From NCBI GenBank assembly GCA_007570785.1, contig ML660211.1:1488602-1552601 (forward strand): a stretch of DNA of 64,000 nucleotides, given 5' to 3'. The notes beneath the pieces were generated by a model, which did no database searches, was not told the origin of the DNA, and worked only from the letters and a program-made list of their open reading frames with translations. Both the position numbers and the translations under genes were made by a program. This DNA comes from Antilocapra americana (Eukaryota; Chordata; Mammalia; Artiodactyla; Antilocapridae). This document shows, one piece after another, positions 45,300 to 56,530 of this stretch; within the stretch, counting starts at the first letter, position 1, and each line of letters opens with the position of its first letter.

Positions 45300-45475
45300 C
45301 ACACATCTTCTGAGTTCTATTCCCAACTCTGCCTCTAAGAATTTGTGTGACTTTAGGAAAGGTCAAGAAACTTGACCTCAATTTTTTTTTTTTATTGGTG
45401 AAATGAAGAATTAACAAAATAATCTCAAAGGACCCTTCCATCTGGAAAATTCTATTGTTCTATGATACTACATCA
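45300..45475 (+). mobile_element. MIR SINE
   Basis: gttctattcccaactctgcc, gtgtgactttaggaaaggtc, and an ending aaaattctattgttctatga with aaaggacccttcc before it: MIR order, diverged, with a T-run inserted. Confidence 0.65.
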
Positions 45476-46796
45476 CTAGCTGGCAGTGAGCAGGCTCTAT
45501 TCACCCCCAAATGTCTTTTTTTTGCAGGGGGAGAGTACTTTATTACACTTTTCTTCCACCCTAATTGAATGTCTATAGATGGGTGTGCATTTCTAGTTTT
45601 CTGAGGACCCACTGCTTTTACCAGTTAGATCCTGACCCTATGACATTCACGTTCTCTTCCTCGAAACATCTGAGTTTTTAATTCCTTTCTACAGTAATAT
45701 TCTTATCTACTGAGATCTTGACATTTATCACAATAAATAGAATGAGTTAATTCTACAGGGTGTGACTTACAATTGACAGACTGTTTTCATGTCTACTGTG
45801 TCGCCTGTGACCGTCATCCTGCTGATTGGTGTGATTACAGAACATCTAAGGCCTCGCTCCAAGCTCAATTAATAGCAGAACAGGTCAAGGTAAGTCTCAG
45901 ACACGCAGTACGTGCCTCTCTCCAAGGAAAGGGCCACAACACCAGCTGCCAGCTTCCTGCTGGTGACTGGCGCAGCCCGCCAGGCTCCTGGGCACACAAT
46001 GGCATCAGGTGCTCTCCGGCAAGTGGCTTGCTCTGCTCAGAACCTCTCTGGAAGCCGGCCCCAGACAACGCGGAGGAGCCAAGCTGAGCATATGCTCTCA
46101 GAGGGGGAGTCAGGAAACAACCAGGACGTCAGCATCCACATCTTGGCATGAGCTCCGAACCCTTAACCAACACGTTCAACTTCTCTCCATGGAGAGGTGC
46201 AAGGAAAGCTCCCCGTTTCCGTGAATCCAGTCACATTCCCCAAAACATACCATCCCCCCCTTCCCAATCCCCAGGGGGGAATTGACACAGGACATTTGCA
46301 AGTTGGCACGGTCTCCGCACTCTGCTTGTCTGGTGTTAATGTGTTTATTTGCTTTTCAAGGATCATGTGCTCACTCACAGGCAGTCAAAAGAACATACAA
46401 CAGCAGCAGCCAGACTGGCTGTCACCATTAGCATAACCTTTACTATCTGCCGACACACTGTTCTTGTTCCCAGCCCAGATAACACACACAATGCAGTATA
46501 TCCTCTCTTATGTGCAAGTGTGTCCAGGAATGCCAACATAATTCAACCAACTGCTTGGTATTTGAAGAAAGAACTTTATTTTTGAAAACTCTTCAAATTT
46601 TCAATCAACCACCTACCACCCAGGGCACTCACTGCCAACTTCATTTCTCCCAAGCTTGCCCCAGATACAGTCTTCAATTTCGCTAAAAATAGTATGGTTT
46701 TCAATTAATCAAGTCAGCTGAAATATACCATAAGGTGGCCATTTGAGCCTGTTACACTAGAAACTCTCATCCTCAATCTCTAGTTCTAAACACAGG
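45476..46796. other. Unique DNA, partly GC-richer, no recognised repeat
   Basis: No repeat family recognised over about 1.3 kb. 45.77-46.6 kb has higher GC than its surroundings and several overlapping frames of 67-104 codons. A strong splice-donor match lies at 45889/45890. Candidate for an exon or conserved noncoding element. Confidence 0.5.
45758..45889 (+). other. Candidate exon, unproven
   Basis: Ends at gtcaag|gtaagt, a full consensus 5' splice site. A weaker acceptor-like ttaattctacag precedes it at 45747-45758. The plus-strand frame is open from 45773 through the donor. The acceptor's pyrimidine tract is poor and no partner exon is visible. Could be a lncRNA exon, a cryptic site or chance. 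Confidence 0.22.
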
Positions 46797-46809
46797 CAGG
46801 TTATGTAGG

Positions 46810-47023
46810 TGTGTGCGTGCTTAGTCGTGTTCAACAGTTTGTGACTCCATGGACTACAGACCACTAGCCTCCTCTGTCCATGGGGCTTTCTAGGCAAGAA
46901 TACTAGAGTGGGTTGCCATTTCATCCTCCAGGAGATCTTTCCAACCCAAGGATAGAACCCATGTTTCCTGTGTCTCCTGCACTGGTAGGTGGATTATTTA
47001 ACACTGAGCCACCTGAAAAGTCC
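46810..47023 (-). mobile_element. Bov-A2/Bov-tA SINE with 13-bp TSD
   Basis: Minus-strand SINE (gtgcttagtcgtgttcaaca to agccacctgaaaagtcc). Perfect direct repeats caggttatgtagg at 46797-46809 and 47024-47036. Confidence 0.95.
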
Positions 47024-47099
47024 CAGGTTATGTAGGAGTAGCCTCAAACCATGCACACAGAGTCTTGGAGACAAAATTTTCTGACCTTGCAGTCATCCT

Positions 47100-47757
47100 T
47101 AATTTTTCTTTTCTTCCCTTCACATTACCAAACCAAACCACTGGGACACTGTCACTTATACCAAAAATAACTCCAGAACCTGGGCATTTTTCACTATCTT
47201 CACTGCAACAAATTTAATTCAAGACATCGTTATTTCTCACTTAAACTAGGAGCCTTCTGGTGAGCTCTGTTTCCATTCTCACCTTCCAAAGGTCCATTTC
47301 TGACACCACAGCCAAATGATCTTTGTAAAACAAAATCAAGTTTCTATCCTTCCCCTACTAACCACAATCTAACATAGCTTCCCAAGCAACTGAAGTCAAA
47401 AGCTAGTGTGCCACCTTGCTGACAACGTCCCACGTGATGTGAGTCTGGCTCTCTCACTTATGGCCCTGACCTCACTCACCACCCCAACCACACTGAGCTT
47501 CCTTCCCTCCTTCAAAGACATCAGAGCCATCCCCATCTCTACCTCTGTGTTTTCATCTTCCTCTGCTTATAATGGTTTTCACCTGTACTCCTCTCATCAC
47601 TCTGATCTCAGTTTGAACGTCACTTCCTAGAGAAGCTTCCAGCACCAGCCTTGCTAACGTAACTCCTTAGTTTTTATCTTAGTTTCATCCTGTTTTCCTC
47701 TTAATAGTTTTCAAACCCTCCGAATATGCTGTTTGATCACTGTTTACATGTGCTGAC
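47100..47757 (+). mobile_element. LINE2 (L2) 3' region
   Basis: The blocks aatgatctttgtaaaacaaa, tatccttcccctactaacc, ctgagcttccttccctcctt, gtttgaacgtcacttcctag and agaagcttccagcaccagcc follow the order of L2 3' sequence. Old and gapped; no frame kept. Confidence 0.68.
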
Positions 47758-47768
47758 TGTCCTCCCCA

Positions 47769-47898
47769 ACTGTTGTCGTTCACTCACTCAGTCATGCCCA
47801 GCTCTTTTACAACCCCATGGACTGTAGCCCGCCAGGCTCCTCTGTCCATGGGGTTCTCCTGGCAAGAACACCGGAGTGGGCTGCCATTTCCTACTCCA
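47769..47898 (-). mobile_element. Truncated Bov SINE with TSD
   Basis: Antisense left part only, cut after catttcctactcca. Flanks gtcctcccca (47759-47768) and gtcctcctca (47899-47908) differ at one base. The tRNA-like head is missing, as in a 5'-truncated insertion. Confidence 0.92.
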
Positions 47899-47908
47899 GT
47901 CCTCCTCA

Positions 47909-48745
47909 CAGAATAGGACTATCATTCACAGGAATTTACTTTTTTTTTTTTTCATTAAATGCAATACCAGCTCATAGAACAGTACTCAACAAAAATCGTC
48001 AGTGCTTAACAAATGAAGAAGCACATTAACAAAGAAATATCTGAAAACATTTCTAAGAACCCATGCTCAACTGATTCATGAGTAGACTGCTACCAAATTA
48101 CATATCTTCTGGAATTCTAACAAGCAAGATTATGTCAAAATGTTGGGAAAATCCAACATAAGCATCTGTTTCACATGGGCAAAAGTATAAAGTGCCCAGT
48201 AATGAGTGATCATTTTTAGTTGTTACCAGTCACATCTTCAAATAATCAGCCTTTGTTCATTTGGAACCAGATCAAAAGGATTTAACTGACCATGGGCACT
48301 AGATATGAATGTTAATTTTTAAAGCATTATTTATTCAACAAGTAGTGTGGGGGGAAAGGGTCAAGATATTTTTAGGAAAAAAGAATAAAGCTAGATATCT
48401 AACTCTTCACATTACCTTAAAATTAATTCCTGATTAATTCTGAATGAAAAAGAAACCGTGAAAGTTCTACAGCATCTATAATTAGACGATGAGAAGCCTA
48501 CACTTTGGATACAAATATCAACATAATTATGAAAACAAACAATAAATTTGAGATATACATTCATAGACATGATGTAAACCCTTTGTCAAATTTAAGAACA
48601 TTAATTTCAAGTTGAAGGTTATTTATGCCCTTTTTGATGCTGTTTTCCATACCCCTGCACCTACCCAGTACCATCTTATTAAGGTGAGTTAACAACCCTG
48701 CAGGGTTTGTGATCAACTTGTTTGATTAAAATCCTCAAGAACTTC
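47909..48745. other. No gene recognised; T-run
   Basis: Starts with a T13 run near 47941, then AT-rich unique DNA. No supported feature. Confidence 0.45.
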
Positions 48746-48746
48746 A

Positions 48747-48869
48747 GGAATCCCCTGGTGGTACAGTGGTTAAGACTTTGTGCTCTCACTGTCAAGGGCC
48801 CTGGATTCAATCCCTGGTTGGGGAATTAAGATCCCTCCACAAGCTCTATGGCATGGCTGAAGAAAAATT
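48747..48869 (+). mobile_element. CHR-type SINE with TSD
   Basis: ggaatcccctggtggtacag, aatccctggttggggaatta and an A-rich end. Flanks ctcaagaacttca (48734-48746) and ctcaaaaacttca (48870-48882) differ at one base. Confidence 0.88.
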
Positions 48870-48944
48870 CTCAAAAACTTCAACATCTTCACCAGAAACA
48901 CTTCTAGTTTTCAAGTCATCTGGTATAATATGTAAAGCTAGACT

Positions 48945-49051
48945 TGGGACTTTCCTGGTGATCCAGAGGTAAAGACGTCATGCTTCCACTGCAGGAGACA
49001 AGGGCTCAATCTCTGGTCCCAGAACTAAGATCTCCTGTGCAAAACAAAAAA
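48945..49051 (+). mobile_element. CHR-type SINE
   Basis: gggactttcctggtgatcca, gggctcaatctctggtccca, agaactaagatctcctgtgc and an A-rich tail. Second CHR 75 bp after the first, same orientation. Confidence 0.85.
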
Positions 49052-49139
49052 ACATGTGACTAAGTGGGGCTTACTCCTTTAAGTCCTTGGAGGGCACAAA
49101 GGCACAACTCTGCCTTTATCACACAGTAGACAAGTTCAG

Positions 49140-49300
49140 AATCCAGAGTCAGATGGCCTAGGTCCTACCATTGCACCTTGAGCATCATAGTAATTGCTAT
49201 AAACCTGTTTTCTTCTTGAAATTAAGGATAAGAATAGTAATGTAGCTCATAGGGGTGTGGTCAGGATTGATGCGATAAAACATCTGGACAGGGGCCACTG
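49140..49300 (+). mobile_element. MIR SINE
   Basis: atccagagtcagatggccta, gaaattaaggataagaatag and gtagctcataggggtgtggt, with MIR order and moderate divergence. Confidence 0.58.
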
Positions 49301-49575
49301 AGCATGAGTTGAGTCTTTTGGACAGCAGGGCCTAGACACAGATGACTGGCAATGAGCACCCATCCCCTTCCATAGGTGGTACTCCTACACTGTGAAAGTC
49401 ACATGGCCGCTGTGACTGCACATCTTGAACCACTCTTCCAGCACCCTCCCTCCTCCAACCCTTCCTCATTCCACGAGCACCTTCTCTCCTGCATTAAACC
49501 CCCTTCTGTCTGCAATTCCCAGGAGGGTTTCTGGATCCTGTATTGAAATCTAATTGATAGACACCTCAGAAGAAC

Positions 49576-49690
49576 AAAAGTAATACTTATAGAGCATGAC
49601 TAGGTACCAGGCATTTGTTCTACCACTTTGTGTACACCGACTCATTTAATCCTCTAACAATCTTATGAGGTCGATCCTATTATTATCTTG
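49576..49690 (+). mobile_element. MIR SINE, left half (split by L1)
   Basis: tatagagcatgactaggtac, aggcatttgttctaccactt, ctcatttaatcctctaacaa and tatgaggtcgatcctattat are MIR. The rest follows at 50451 after the L1. Confidence 0.82.
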
Positions 49691-50438
49691 CTTTTTAAAA
49701 ATTTATTTAATTAGAGGGTAATTATTTTACAATATTGTGATGACCTCTGCCATACATCAGCATGAAAGGCCACAGGCATACACATGTCCCCTCCCTCCTG
49801 AACCCCTCTCCCACCTCTCTCTCCTCCACCATCCCTCTAGGTTGTCACGGAGCATCAGCATAGGTTCCCGGCATCATACATCAAACTCCCACTGGCCACC
49901 TACGTTACATATGGTAATGTATACATTTCAATCCTTTTTTCTCAAATCATCCTACCCTCTCCTTTTCCCACTGTGTTCAAAAGTCTGTTCTTTGTGTCTG
50001 CCCTGTGCATAGGATCATCAGTACTATCCTTCTAGAGTCCCATATACATGTGTTAATACACAGTATTTCTCTTTCTCTTTCTGACTTACTTCACCCTATG
50101 TAATAGGCTCTAGGTTCATCCTCCTCATTAGAACTGATTCAAATGTGTTTCTTTTTATAGATGAGTAATATTCCATTCTGGGTATGTACCACAACTTCCT
50201 TATCCATTTATCTGTCGGTGAACATCTAGGCTGCTTCCACGTCCAAGCTATTGTAAACAGTGCTGCAGGGAACATTGGTACATGTGCCTTTTTCAATTAT
50301 GGTTTCCTCAGGGTATATGCCCAGTAGTGGGACTGCTGGGTCATATGATAGTTTTATTCCTAGTTTTTTAAGGAATCGCTATACTCTTCTCCGGGGTGGT
50401 TGTATCAGTTTGCATTCCCACAAACAGTGTAAGAATCT
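49691..50438 (-). mobile_element. Older L1 3' end inserted in a MIR
   Basis: Antisense L1 3'UTR and ORF2 C-terminus of the older ruminant type (tgaacccctctcccacct, tttctttttatagatgagta). The MIR on both sides is contiguous in consensus, which fixes the boundaries. The flanks (ctattattatcttg left, ctattaccctcatctt right) are a mutated duplication. Confidence 0.88.
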
Positions 50439-50450
50439 TCTATTACCCTC

Positions 50451-50565
50451 ATCTTTTAAGTAAAGAAACAGAAGAACAAAGAGATAAACATTTGCCCTCA
50501 GATTAAGTAGCTACTGAATAGTAAAGGCAGGATTCAGACACAGGCCCAGTCTTAACCATGTCTCA
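50451..50565 (+). mobile_element. MIR SINE, right half
   Basis: atcttttaagtaaagaaaca, ctactgaatagtaaaggcag, gattcagacacaggcccagt and cttaaccatgtctcac continue the MIR begun at 49576. Confidence 0.8.
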
Positions 50566-50874
50566 CAAATATAACAGGGAAATGATAACCCAGCTTAAAA
50601 TAGCCCATGTTTCTTCCACTGAACTACTACAGAAAAATAAAATAACACAGAGTTAGAAGCCATATAGAAAACAGTCCAATCCCCTCAGGGATCTAGATAA
50701 ACTAATCTTCTGGGCAGTTAAATGACCTAACTAAATCACATCATTGATAAATAAAAACCAGGGATGGGATACAAATGTTTTTAACACCAAATGCAGGATA
50801 TCATGATGCCAATATTTTTTCCTGATTTTTAACAAATCTACATATCCAAAAATATGCTGATATGTATCTGAAAA
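50566..50874. other. No gene recognised
   Basis: Unique AT-rich DNA between MIR and BovB. Confidence 0.45.
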
Positions 50875-51873
50875 AGTTCAGATCAATTGCTCAGTCGTGT
50901 CCAACTCTTTGCAACCCCAAGGACTGCAGCATGCCAGGCTTCCCTATCCATCATCAACTTCCAGAGCTTGTTCAAACTCATGTCTATTGACTCAGTGATG
51001 TCATCCAACCATCTCATCCTCTGCCGGCCCCTTCTCCTCCTGCCCTCAATCTTTCCCAGCTCAGGGTCTTTTCAGGTGAGTCAGTTCTTCACATGAGGTG
51101 GCCAAAATATTGGAATTTCAGCTTCAGCATCAGTCCTTCCAATGAATATTCAGGACTGATTTCCTTTAGGATGGACTGGTTGGATCTCCTTGCAGTCCAA
51201 AGGACTCTCACAAGTCTTTTCCAACACCACAGTTCAAAAGCATCAATTCTTCTGCACTCAGCTTTCTTTATAGTCCAACTCTCACATCCATACATGACCA
51301 CTGGAAAAACCATAGACTTGACTAGATGGACCTTTGTTGGCAAAGTAATGTCTCTGCTTTTTAATATGCTGTCTAGATTGGACACAGTTTTTCTTCCAAG
51401 GAGCAAGTGTCTTTTAATTTCATGACTGCAATCACCATCTGCAGTGATTTTGGAGCCCAGAAAAATAAAGTCTCTCACTGTTTCCATTGTTTCCCCATCT
51501 ATCTGCCATGAAGTGATGGGACCAGATGCCATGATCTTTGCTTTCTGAATGTTGAGCTTTAAGCCAACTTTTTCACTCTCCTCTTTCACTTTCATCAACA
51601 GGCTCTTTAGTTCTTCTTCTGCCATAAGGGTGGTGTCGTCTGCGTATCTGAGGTTATTGATATTTCTCCCAGCAATCTTGATTCCAGCTTGTGCTTCATC
51701 CAGCCCAGCATTTCGCATGATGTATTCTACATATAAGTTAAATAAGCAAGATGGCAGTATACAGCCTTGACATACTCCTTTCCCAATTTGGAACCAGTCT
51801 GTTGTTCCATGTACAGTTCTAGCTGTGCTTCTTGACCTGCATGCAGGTTTCTCAGGAGGCAGATTAGGTGGTC
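50875..51873 (-). mobile_element. BovB LINE 3' half, minus strand
   Basis: Antisense BovB of about 1 kb, from attgctcagtcgtgtccaac to gattaggtggtctgg. Flanks ctgaaaaagt (left) and ctggaaaagt (right) suggest the target duplication. The best-preserved BovB coding segment here. Confidence 0.94.
51089..51718 (-). pseudogene. BovB reverse-transcriptase C-terminal fragment
   Basis: 209 open codons beginning MRNAGLDEAQAGIKIAG. The catalytic motif C is intact (NNLRYADDTTLM, near residues 20-31). Downstream lie the thumb-like region (KVGLKLNIQKAKIM), the conserved FLGSKITADGDCSHEIKRH stretch and the terminal [19 protein letters not shown]. Upstream RT motifs and the endonuclease are absent through truncation, so it cannot act alone. 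Less decayed than the copy at 32.3 kb. Confidence 0.93.
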
Positions 51874-51877
51874 TGGA

Positions 51878-53802
51878 AAAGTGTTAAGCTTCAAAAGTCA
51901 GCAAGACTGAAACATCTGTTGAGCCCTTTTTTAATACAATAAAGGGAAAGAGGGACTAGCTACAGAATAGAAATGAAAAACTTTAATTAGCATTTCAAAA
52001 TTCAATGTTTAAAAGTATTTCAAATTGCATAAAGAAAGTTTGACCTGGAGCTATTACCAAGTAACATGACTTTCATAATTAGATCATATCCACTTCAATT
52101 TTCTGCCATTCCATATGGTAAAAATTATGTGACGTCTCAAAGGGTTAATGAAGCGTTGTATTTTTAAAGAGATGCAGTGCACAATCTTTTCAACAAATGT
52201 GGTATGCACTTTTACCTCTCTGATAATTAGCAAGATGTGAAAAATGTGGATACCTGTGGGTAAAAGTGCTACTGGGCATTCATGTCCCCAGACTTTTCTG
52301 GTTTCAATGATAATTAGAAAGCAAAAGCAGATTAACATTTTCATCTTAATAACCTCAGAATTTTTTAAAGGAAAAATTAAATCAAGCCCATAGATTTTTC
52401 CATACTATAATAAAATATTATCATTGCTGTATTACAGAAATGACCTTGACGCAATCTGGTATTTGAAAAGCCTTAAAAATAAAACTAGGAACTGACTTCG
52501 GAGGGATGTTATTTCTGTCATGTTTTTTGTGAGGTTTTTTGTTGTTGTTTTTCTGCAATTTATTTGCACAAATTTAATCTCCTGGATTGGAATTTCAAAT
52601 CCCTGATAATTAAAAAGAGAATTTGCAAGGAGATAACATTTTCTCTCTCTGCCAGATTTCCCAAGTAGCAACCCGACTGGGCAACGGCAATCATCGAAAA
52701 TGATGCACACAAGTCCCTGAATAGAAATAAAAATGCCAGCATGTGTTTACTCCTCAGCAGTAAATAAAACCCCTATTATTCACATTGTCTCTAGTGCACC
52801 TCCCTAGAGAAACCGATCCTTCCCCCGCAGGTTCCGCACGAGTTCACAAAGCAAGGCTGCAGGTGATATTGGGAGGGGCAGCTTCCGAAAATGCTTCAAA
52901 CAAGGCTGGCTTCCCACACCCCAGCAAGTCTACAAAATACAGACAATCTGGCACCTTAGTTCTGTACATCAAGCTGCTTGGTTTACTGCGAAATAAATGG
53001 ACTAGGAGTTAATTCAGAAAAATCATTTATTTCCAATAGACTGAAAACTATGACATTAGTAATGGAACTCTCGTATGGTTTTGAACTTTTCCAGTAAGTA
53101 TATTTTTACTAACTCCTTATAAATCTCATTTTTAAACTACTTCCTTGTAAATCTATTTATTAAGTAAACATTCAATTATTTATATTTTAGCAAACTTGAG
53201 TTAACCACTGGAGCTCTGATTAACAAGAGATTAACACTAATATCCCAGACAAAAGTAAAAAAAAATCAAAAAACAAAAAAATAGCAACAATAAAAACAGT
53301 GTTGTTTTACTGAGATGTGCACCATCATCAGGAGAAATGTCTGATTTCCACCAGGTTGATGGATACTGAAAAGACTTTGATGATGTCCTGGTCTGCCCTT
53401 GAATTCTCTAAGTACCTAGATTTTTGGAACAATTGGTGCTTCTTTTCTACAGCAACAATTAAGGAAGAAAATACTCAAATCATCCTCAGACACTAAATCA
53501 AAGCAAAACAACTCTCAACGTGAAGAATCTTACAGTCCTTGCCTTTTATTGCCATTGCCTCAAAAATAAGAGGTGCTCTTGAGATGGCAACAATCATACT
53601 TCTGAGTTGTAAAAAATCAGCACAGGATGAAATTCTATTTGAGAAAAATCTTTCACCTTTTACTGGATAAACAGTAGATAATGCCACCACTCATCAGTCT
53701 AATGAGGCTTTTGGACCCTACTAGATCTGACTCTGTGCAGTCTTTTCTTTACAAATGACAACTTTAGCCATCAGAGAGAGTGTGTTCAAAAGGTGTTTTT
53801 AT
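51878..53802. other. 1.9 kb without recognised repeat or gene
   Basis: AT-rich DNA with short A-rich and GTT-rich runs (52535-52555, 53258-53285). The frames on the minus strand (up to 92 codons) show no family features. Nothing else can be supported. Confidence 0.48.
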
Positions 53803-53955
53803 TCAATCACTAAGGCAGGTCTGACTTTTTGCAACCCCACTGGCTGCAGCCCGCCAGGTTCATCTGTCCATGAGATTTCTCAGGCCAGAATACTGGAGTG
53901 AGTTGCCATTTCATCCCCCAGACGATCTTCCTGACTCAGGGATTGAACTTGTGTT
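53803..53955 (-). mobile_element. Bov-A2 SINE, head missing
   Basis: Antisense SINE from caatcactaaggcaggtctg to ctgactcagggattgaactt. Long diverged direct repeats appear outside it (53764-53794 and about 53968-53999). Confidence 0.88.
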
Positions 53956-54063
53956 GGTCAAATGATGGCTTAGCTATTAGAGATAGTATGTCCTAATGGT
54001 GAGTTTACATCAATCTTTCCACAGGTGTAATTGCTCCTTCCAAAATTTTATTCAGTATTCAAG

Positions 54064-54195
54064 AAGAAATGGCTACCCACTCCAATATTTCTGCCTGGAG
54101 AATTCCATGGACAGAGAAGCCTGCCAGGCTGCATCCATAGGGTCGCAAAGAGTTGGACAAAACTGAGCGGCGAACACTTTTACTTTTCAGAAGTC
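54064..54195 (+). mobile_element. Bov-A SINE fragment with TSD
   Basis: Sense SINE lacking the tRNA-like head: aagaaatggctacccactcc to aactgagcggcgaacact. Near-identical flanks begin ttattcagt at 54048 and 54196. Confidence 0.9.
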
Positions 54196-54204
54196 TTATT
54201 CAGT

Positions 54205-54816
54205 GTTGTAGAAGGATTCGAATGTACAATCTCAGTTCTTATATTTAGCAACTTGTTCTGTTTATTGTTTACTCACAAAAAATCCAGGGAGTGACCAGCC
54301 TATACTATAAAACAAACGGCAGTTTCTAAGAAATCAGTCATCAGTTAGTGCCTTGTGGAACAGTCGCATCCAAATGCAAAGGCCAATGAGCCCCACTTCC
54401 CTCTTACAGGCTACTCATTAACTATATTAACAACCACTTTCACCATTGAAAACTATAATTAACTGTGTTGGCAACTAACAAGCTGCCAGCCGGCATAGTT
54501 AAGTAATTGCAGGAAGTTAAAATGCTGGCTTTAGCTCTTCCAAAACTTAAGAGTAAACGATCATTAAGTTCAAATTGACTACACATTAAAAAAAAAAAAA
54601 AAACTTCATTTGAATCTTGTACCTTTTCCAGCTATTGGTCTATTTCACTCCTCTTTTCTTGGTCAAATTCTTTTCAGTATTAGGTCTACCTTTACTACAT
54701 CCACTTCCTCACTGCTTTTAACCCCTGAGTCTAAACGCTTCATTATCAACTTCCACAAAATGCTGTCTAACTTCACAGTCACTCTTTTTAAATTGAACCC
54801 AACTGCCATCTCTGTT
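54205..54816. other. No gene recognised; A-run
   Basis: Unique AT-rich DNA with an A17 run at about 54586-54602. The left end of the Tigger element may begin in the final part. Confidence 0.45.
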
Positions 54817-55038
54817 ATATACACAGTACATATGAACCTTCCAACTGTGAACTTTCAAAGATGCGAAAACGTCCCTGTATGCCAGCTGTTGTACTGCACT
54901 ACCGTACTTATCAAGGCACATGATAAGAGTAAAAATGCTTCCTTGATTCTTTGTTTTCTATGTACATATTTCTGTGAAAAGTATTATAAACCTATTATGG
55001 TATAGCACTATATAGCCAATAGTATTAGTTGAGTGAAA
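54817..55038 (+). mobile_element. Tigger DNA transposon, part 1
   Basis: atatacacagtacatatgaa, actttcaaagatgcgaaaac, tgccagctgttgtactgcac and gaaaagtattataaacctat, the usual 3' region of Tigger (TcMar) copies. A SINE interrupts it; it resumes at 55173. Confidence 0.75.
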
Positions 55039-55172
55039 AGTGTTAGTCACTCAGTCATGTTTTATTCTTTGTGATCCCACAGACTATAGCCCACCAGGTT
55101 CCTCTGTCCATCAAATTTTCCAGGCAAGAATACTGGAGTGGGTAGCCATTCCGTTCTCCAGGGGATCTTCCC
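55039..55172 (-). mobile_element. Bov SINE nested in Tigger
   Basis: Antisense Bov SINE without the tRNA-like head, agtgttagtcactcagtcat to ctccaggggatcttccc. Younger than the Tigger it splits. Confidence 0.9.
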
Positions 55173-55250
55173 ATGCTGGACTTAGAAACAAACTGGACTT
55201 TTAAATGTGATCTTGGAATGAACTCATCCATATGTAGGGGACTCACTGTA
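55173..55250 (+). mobile_element. Tigger DNA transposon, right terminus
   Basis: ggacttagaaacaaactgga, atcttggaatgaactcatcc, atatgtaggggactcactgta: the standard Tigger right end. The L1 at 55259 landed at the very end of this terminus. Confidence 0.78.
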
Positions 55251-55560
55251 CTATTTTCTTTTTTTTTTAATTAGTTTTGCCATACAATGCCATGATATCA
55301 CCATGGGTTTACATATGCTCCCCCTCCAGAGTCCCCCTCCCTCCTCCCTCCCTCCTCCCTCCCCCCGGGAAATCTCGATGCACCAGCCCCGAGCATCAAT
55401 CCTGGGCTGGTGATTGATTTCACATATGGTAATTAACATGTTTCAATGCCATTCTCCCATATCATCCCACCCTTACCCTCATCCACAGAGTCCATGAGTC
55501 TATTCTATACATCTGCGTTCCTTTTGCTGTCTCGCATGTTGGGTTCTCGTTACCATCTTT

Positions 55561-56124
55561 CTAAATTCCATATATATGTGTTAATATACTGTATTGTTGT
55601 TTTTGCTTCTGGCTTACTTCACTCTGGATAATGGGCTCCAGTTTCATCCATCTGAGTAGAACTGATTCAAATGAATTTTTTTTTAATTCTGAGTAATATT
55701 CCATTGTGTATATGTACCACAGCTTTCTTATCCATTTGTCAGTTGATGGGCATCTAGGTTGCTTCCATGTCCTGGCTATTGTAAACAATGCCACGATGAA
55801 CATTGGGGTACACGTGGCTCTTTCAATTCTGGCTTCCTCAGTGTGTATGCCCAGCAGTGGGATTGCTGGGTCATATGGCAGGACTATTTGCAGCTTTTTA
55901 AGGAACCTCCACACTGTTTTCCATAGTGGCCGTACTAGTTTGCATTCCCACCAACAGTGTAAGAGAGTTCCCTTTTCTCCACATCCTCTCCAGCATTTAT
56001 TGCTTGTAGATTTTTGGATTACAGCCATTCTGACTGGTGTAAAGTGGTACCTCATTGTGGTTTTGATTTGCATTTCTCTAATAATGAGTGATGTTGAGCA
56101 TCTTTTCATGTGTTTGTTAGCCAT
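55561..56124 (-). pseudogene. L1 ORF2 C-terminus
   Basis: 187 codons to the L1 ORF2 end, including [14 protein letters not shown], the cysteine-rich motif [19 protein letters not shown] and the terminal IWNL-type region. A frameshift at about 56125 separates it from the upstream part at 56127-56576 on the same strand. Comparable in preservation to the 22.3 kb copy. Confidence 0.93.
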
Positions 56125-56126
56125 TT

Positions 56127-56530
56127 TTATGTCTTCTTTGGAGAATGTCTGTTAAGTTCTTTGGCCCACTTTTTGATTGGGTCGTTTGTTTTTCTAGAAT
56201 GGAGCTGCAGGAGTTGCTTGTATATTTTTGAGATTAATTGTTTGTCTGTTGCTTCATTGGCTATTATTTTCTCCCATTCTGAGGGCTGTCTTTTCACCTT
56301 GCTTATAGTTTCCTTTGTTGTGCAGAAGCTTTTAATTTTAATTAGGTCCCATTTGTTTATTCGTGCTTTTATTTCCAATATTCTGGGAGGTGGGTCATGG
56401 AGGATCCCACTTTGGTTTATCTCAGAGAGTGTTTTGCCTATGTTATCCTCTAGGAGTTTTATAGTTTCTGGTCTTATGCTTAGATCTTTGATCCATTTTG
56501 AGTTTATTTTTGTGTATGGTGTTAGAAAGT
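56127..56530 (-). pseudogene. L1 ORF2 segment upstream of the C-terminus
   Basis: Continues ORF2 upstream: [16 protein letters not shown], then [20 protein letters not shown] and [15 protein letters not shown], ending before the frameshift at about 56125. Its first residues join the inverted segment at 56531. The open frame runs a few codons past the inversion point as noise. Confidence 0.92.

Noticed and set aside
55706..56155. 149-codon plus-strand frame with hydrophobic segments
   Set aside because: Antisense of L1 ORF2; the same wording appears at 4607, 11793 and 22435 in other L1 copies. The membrane-like look is a by-product of antisense reading.
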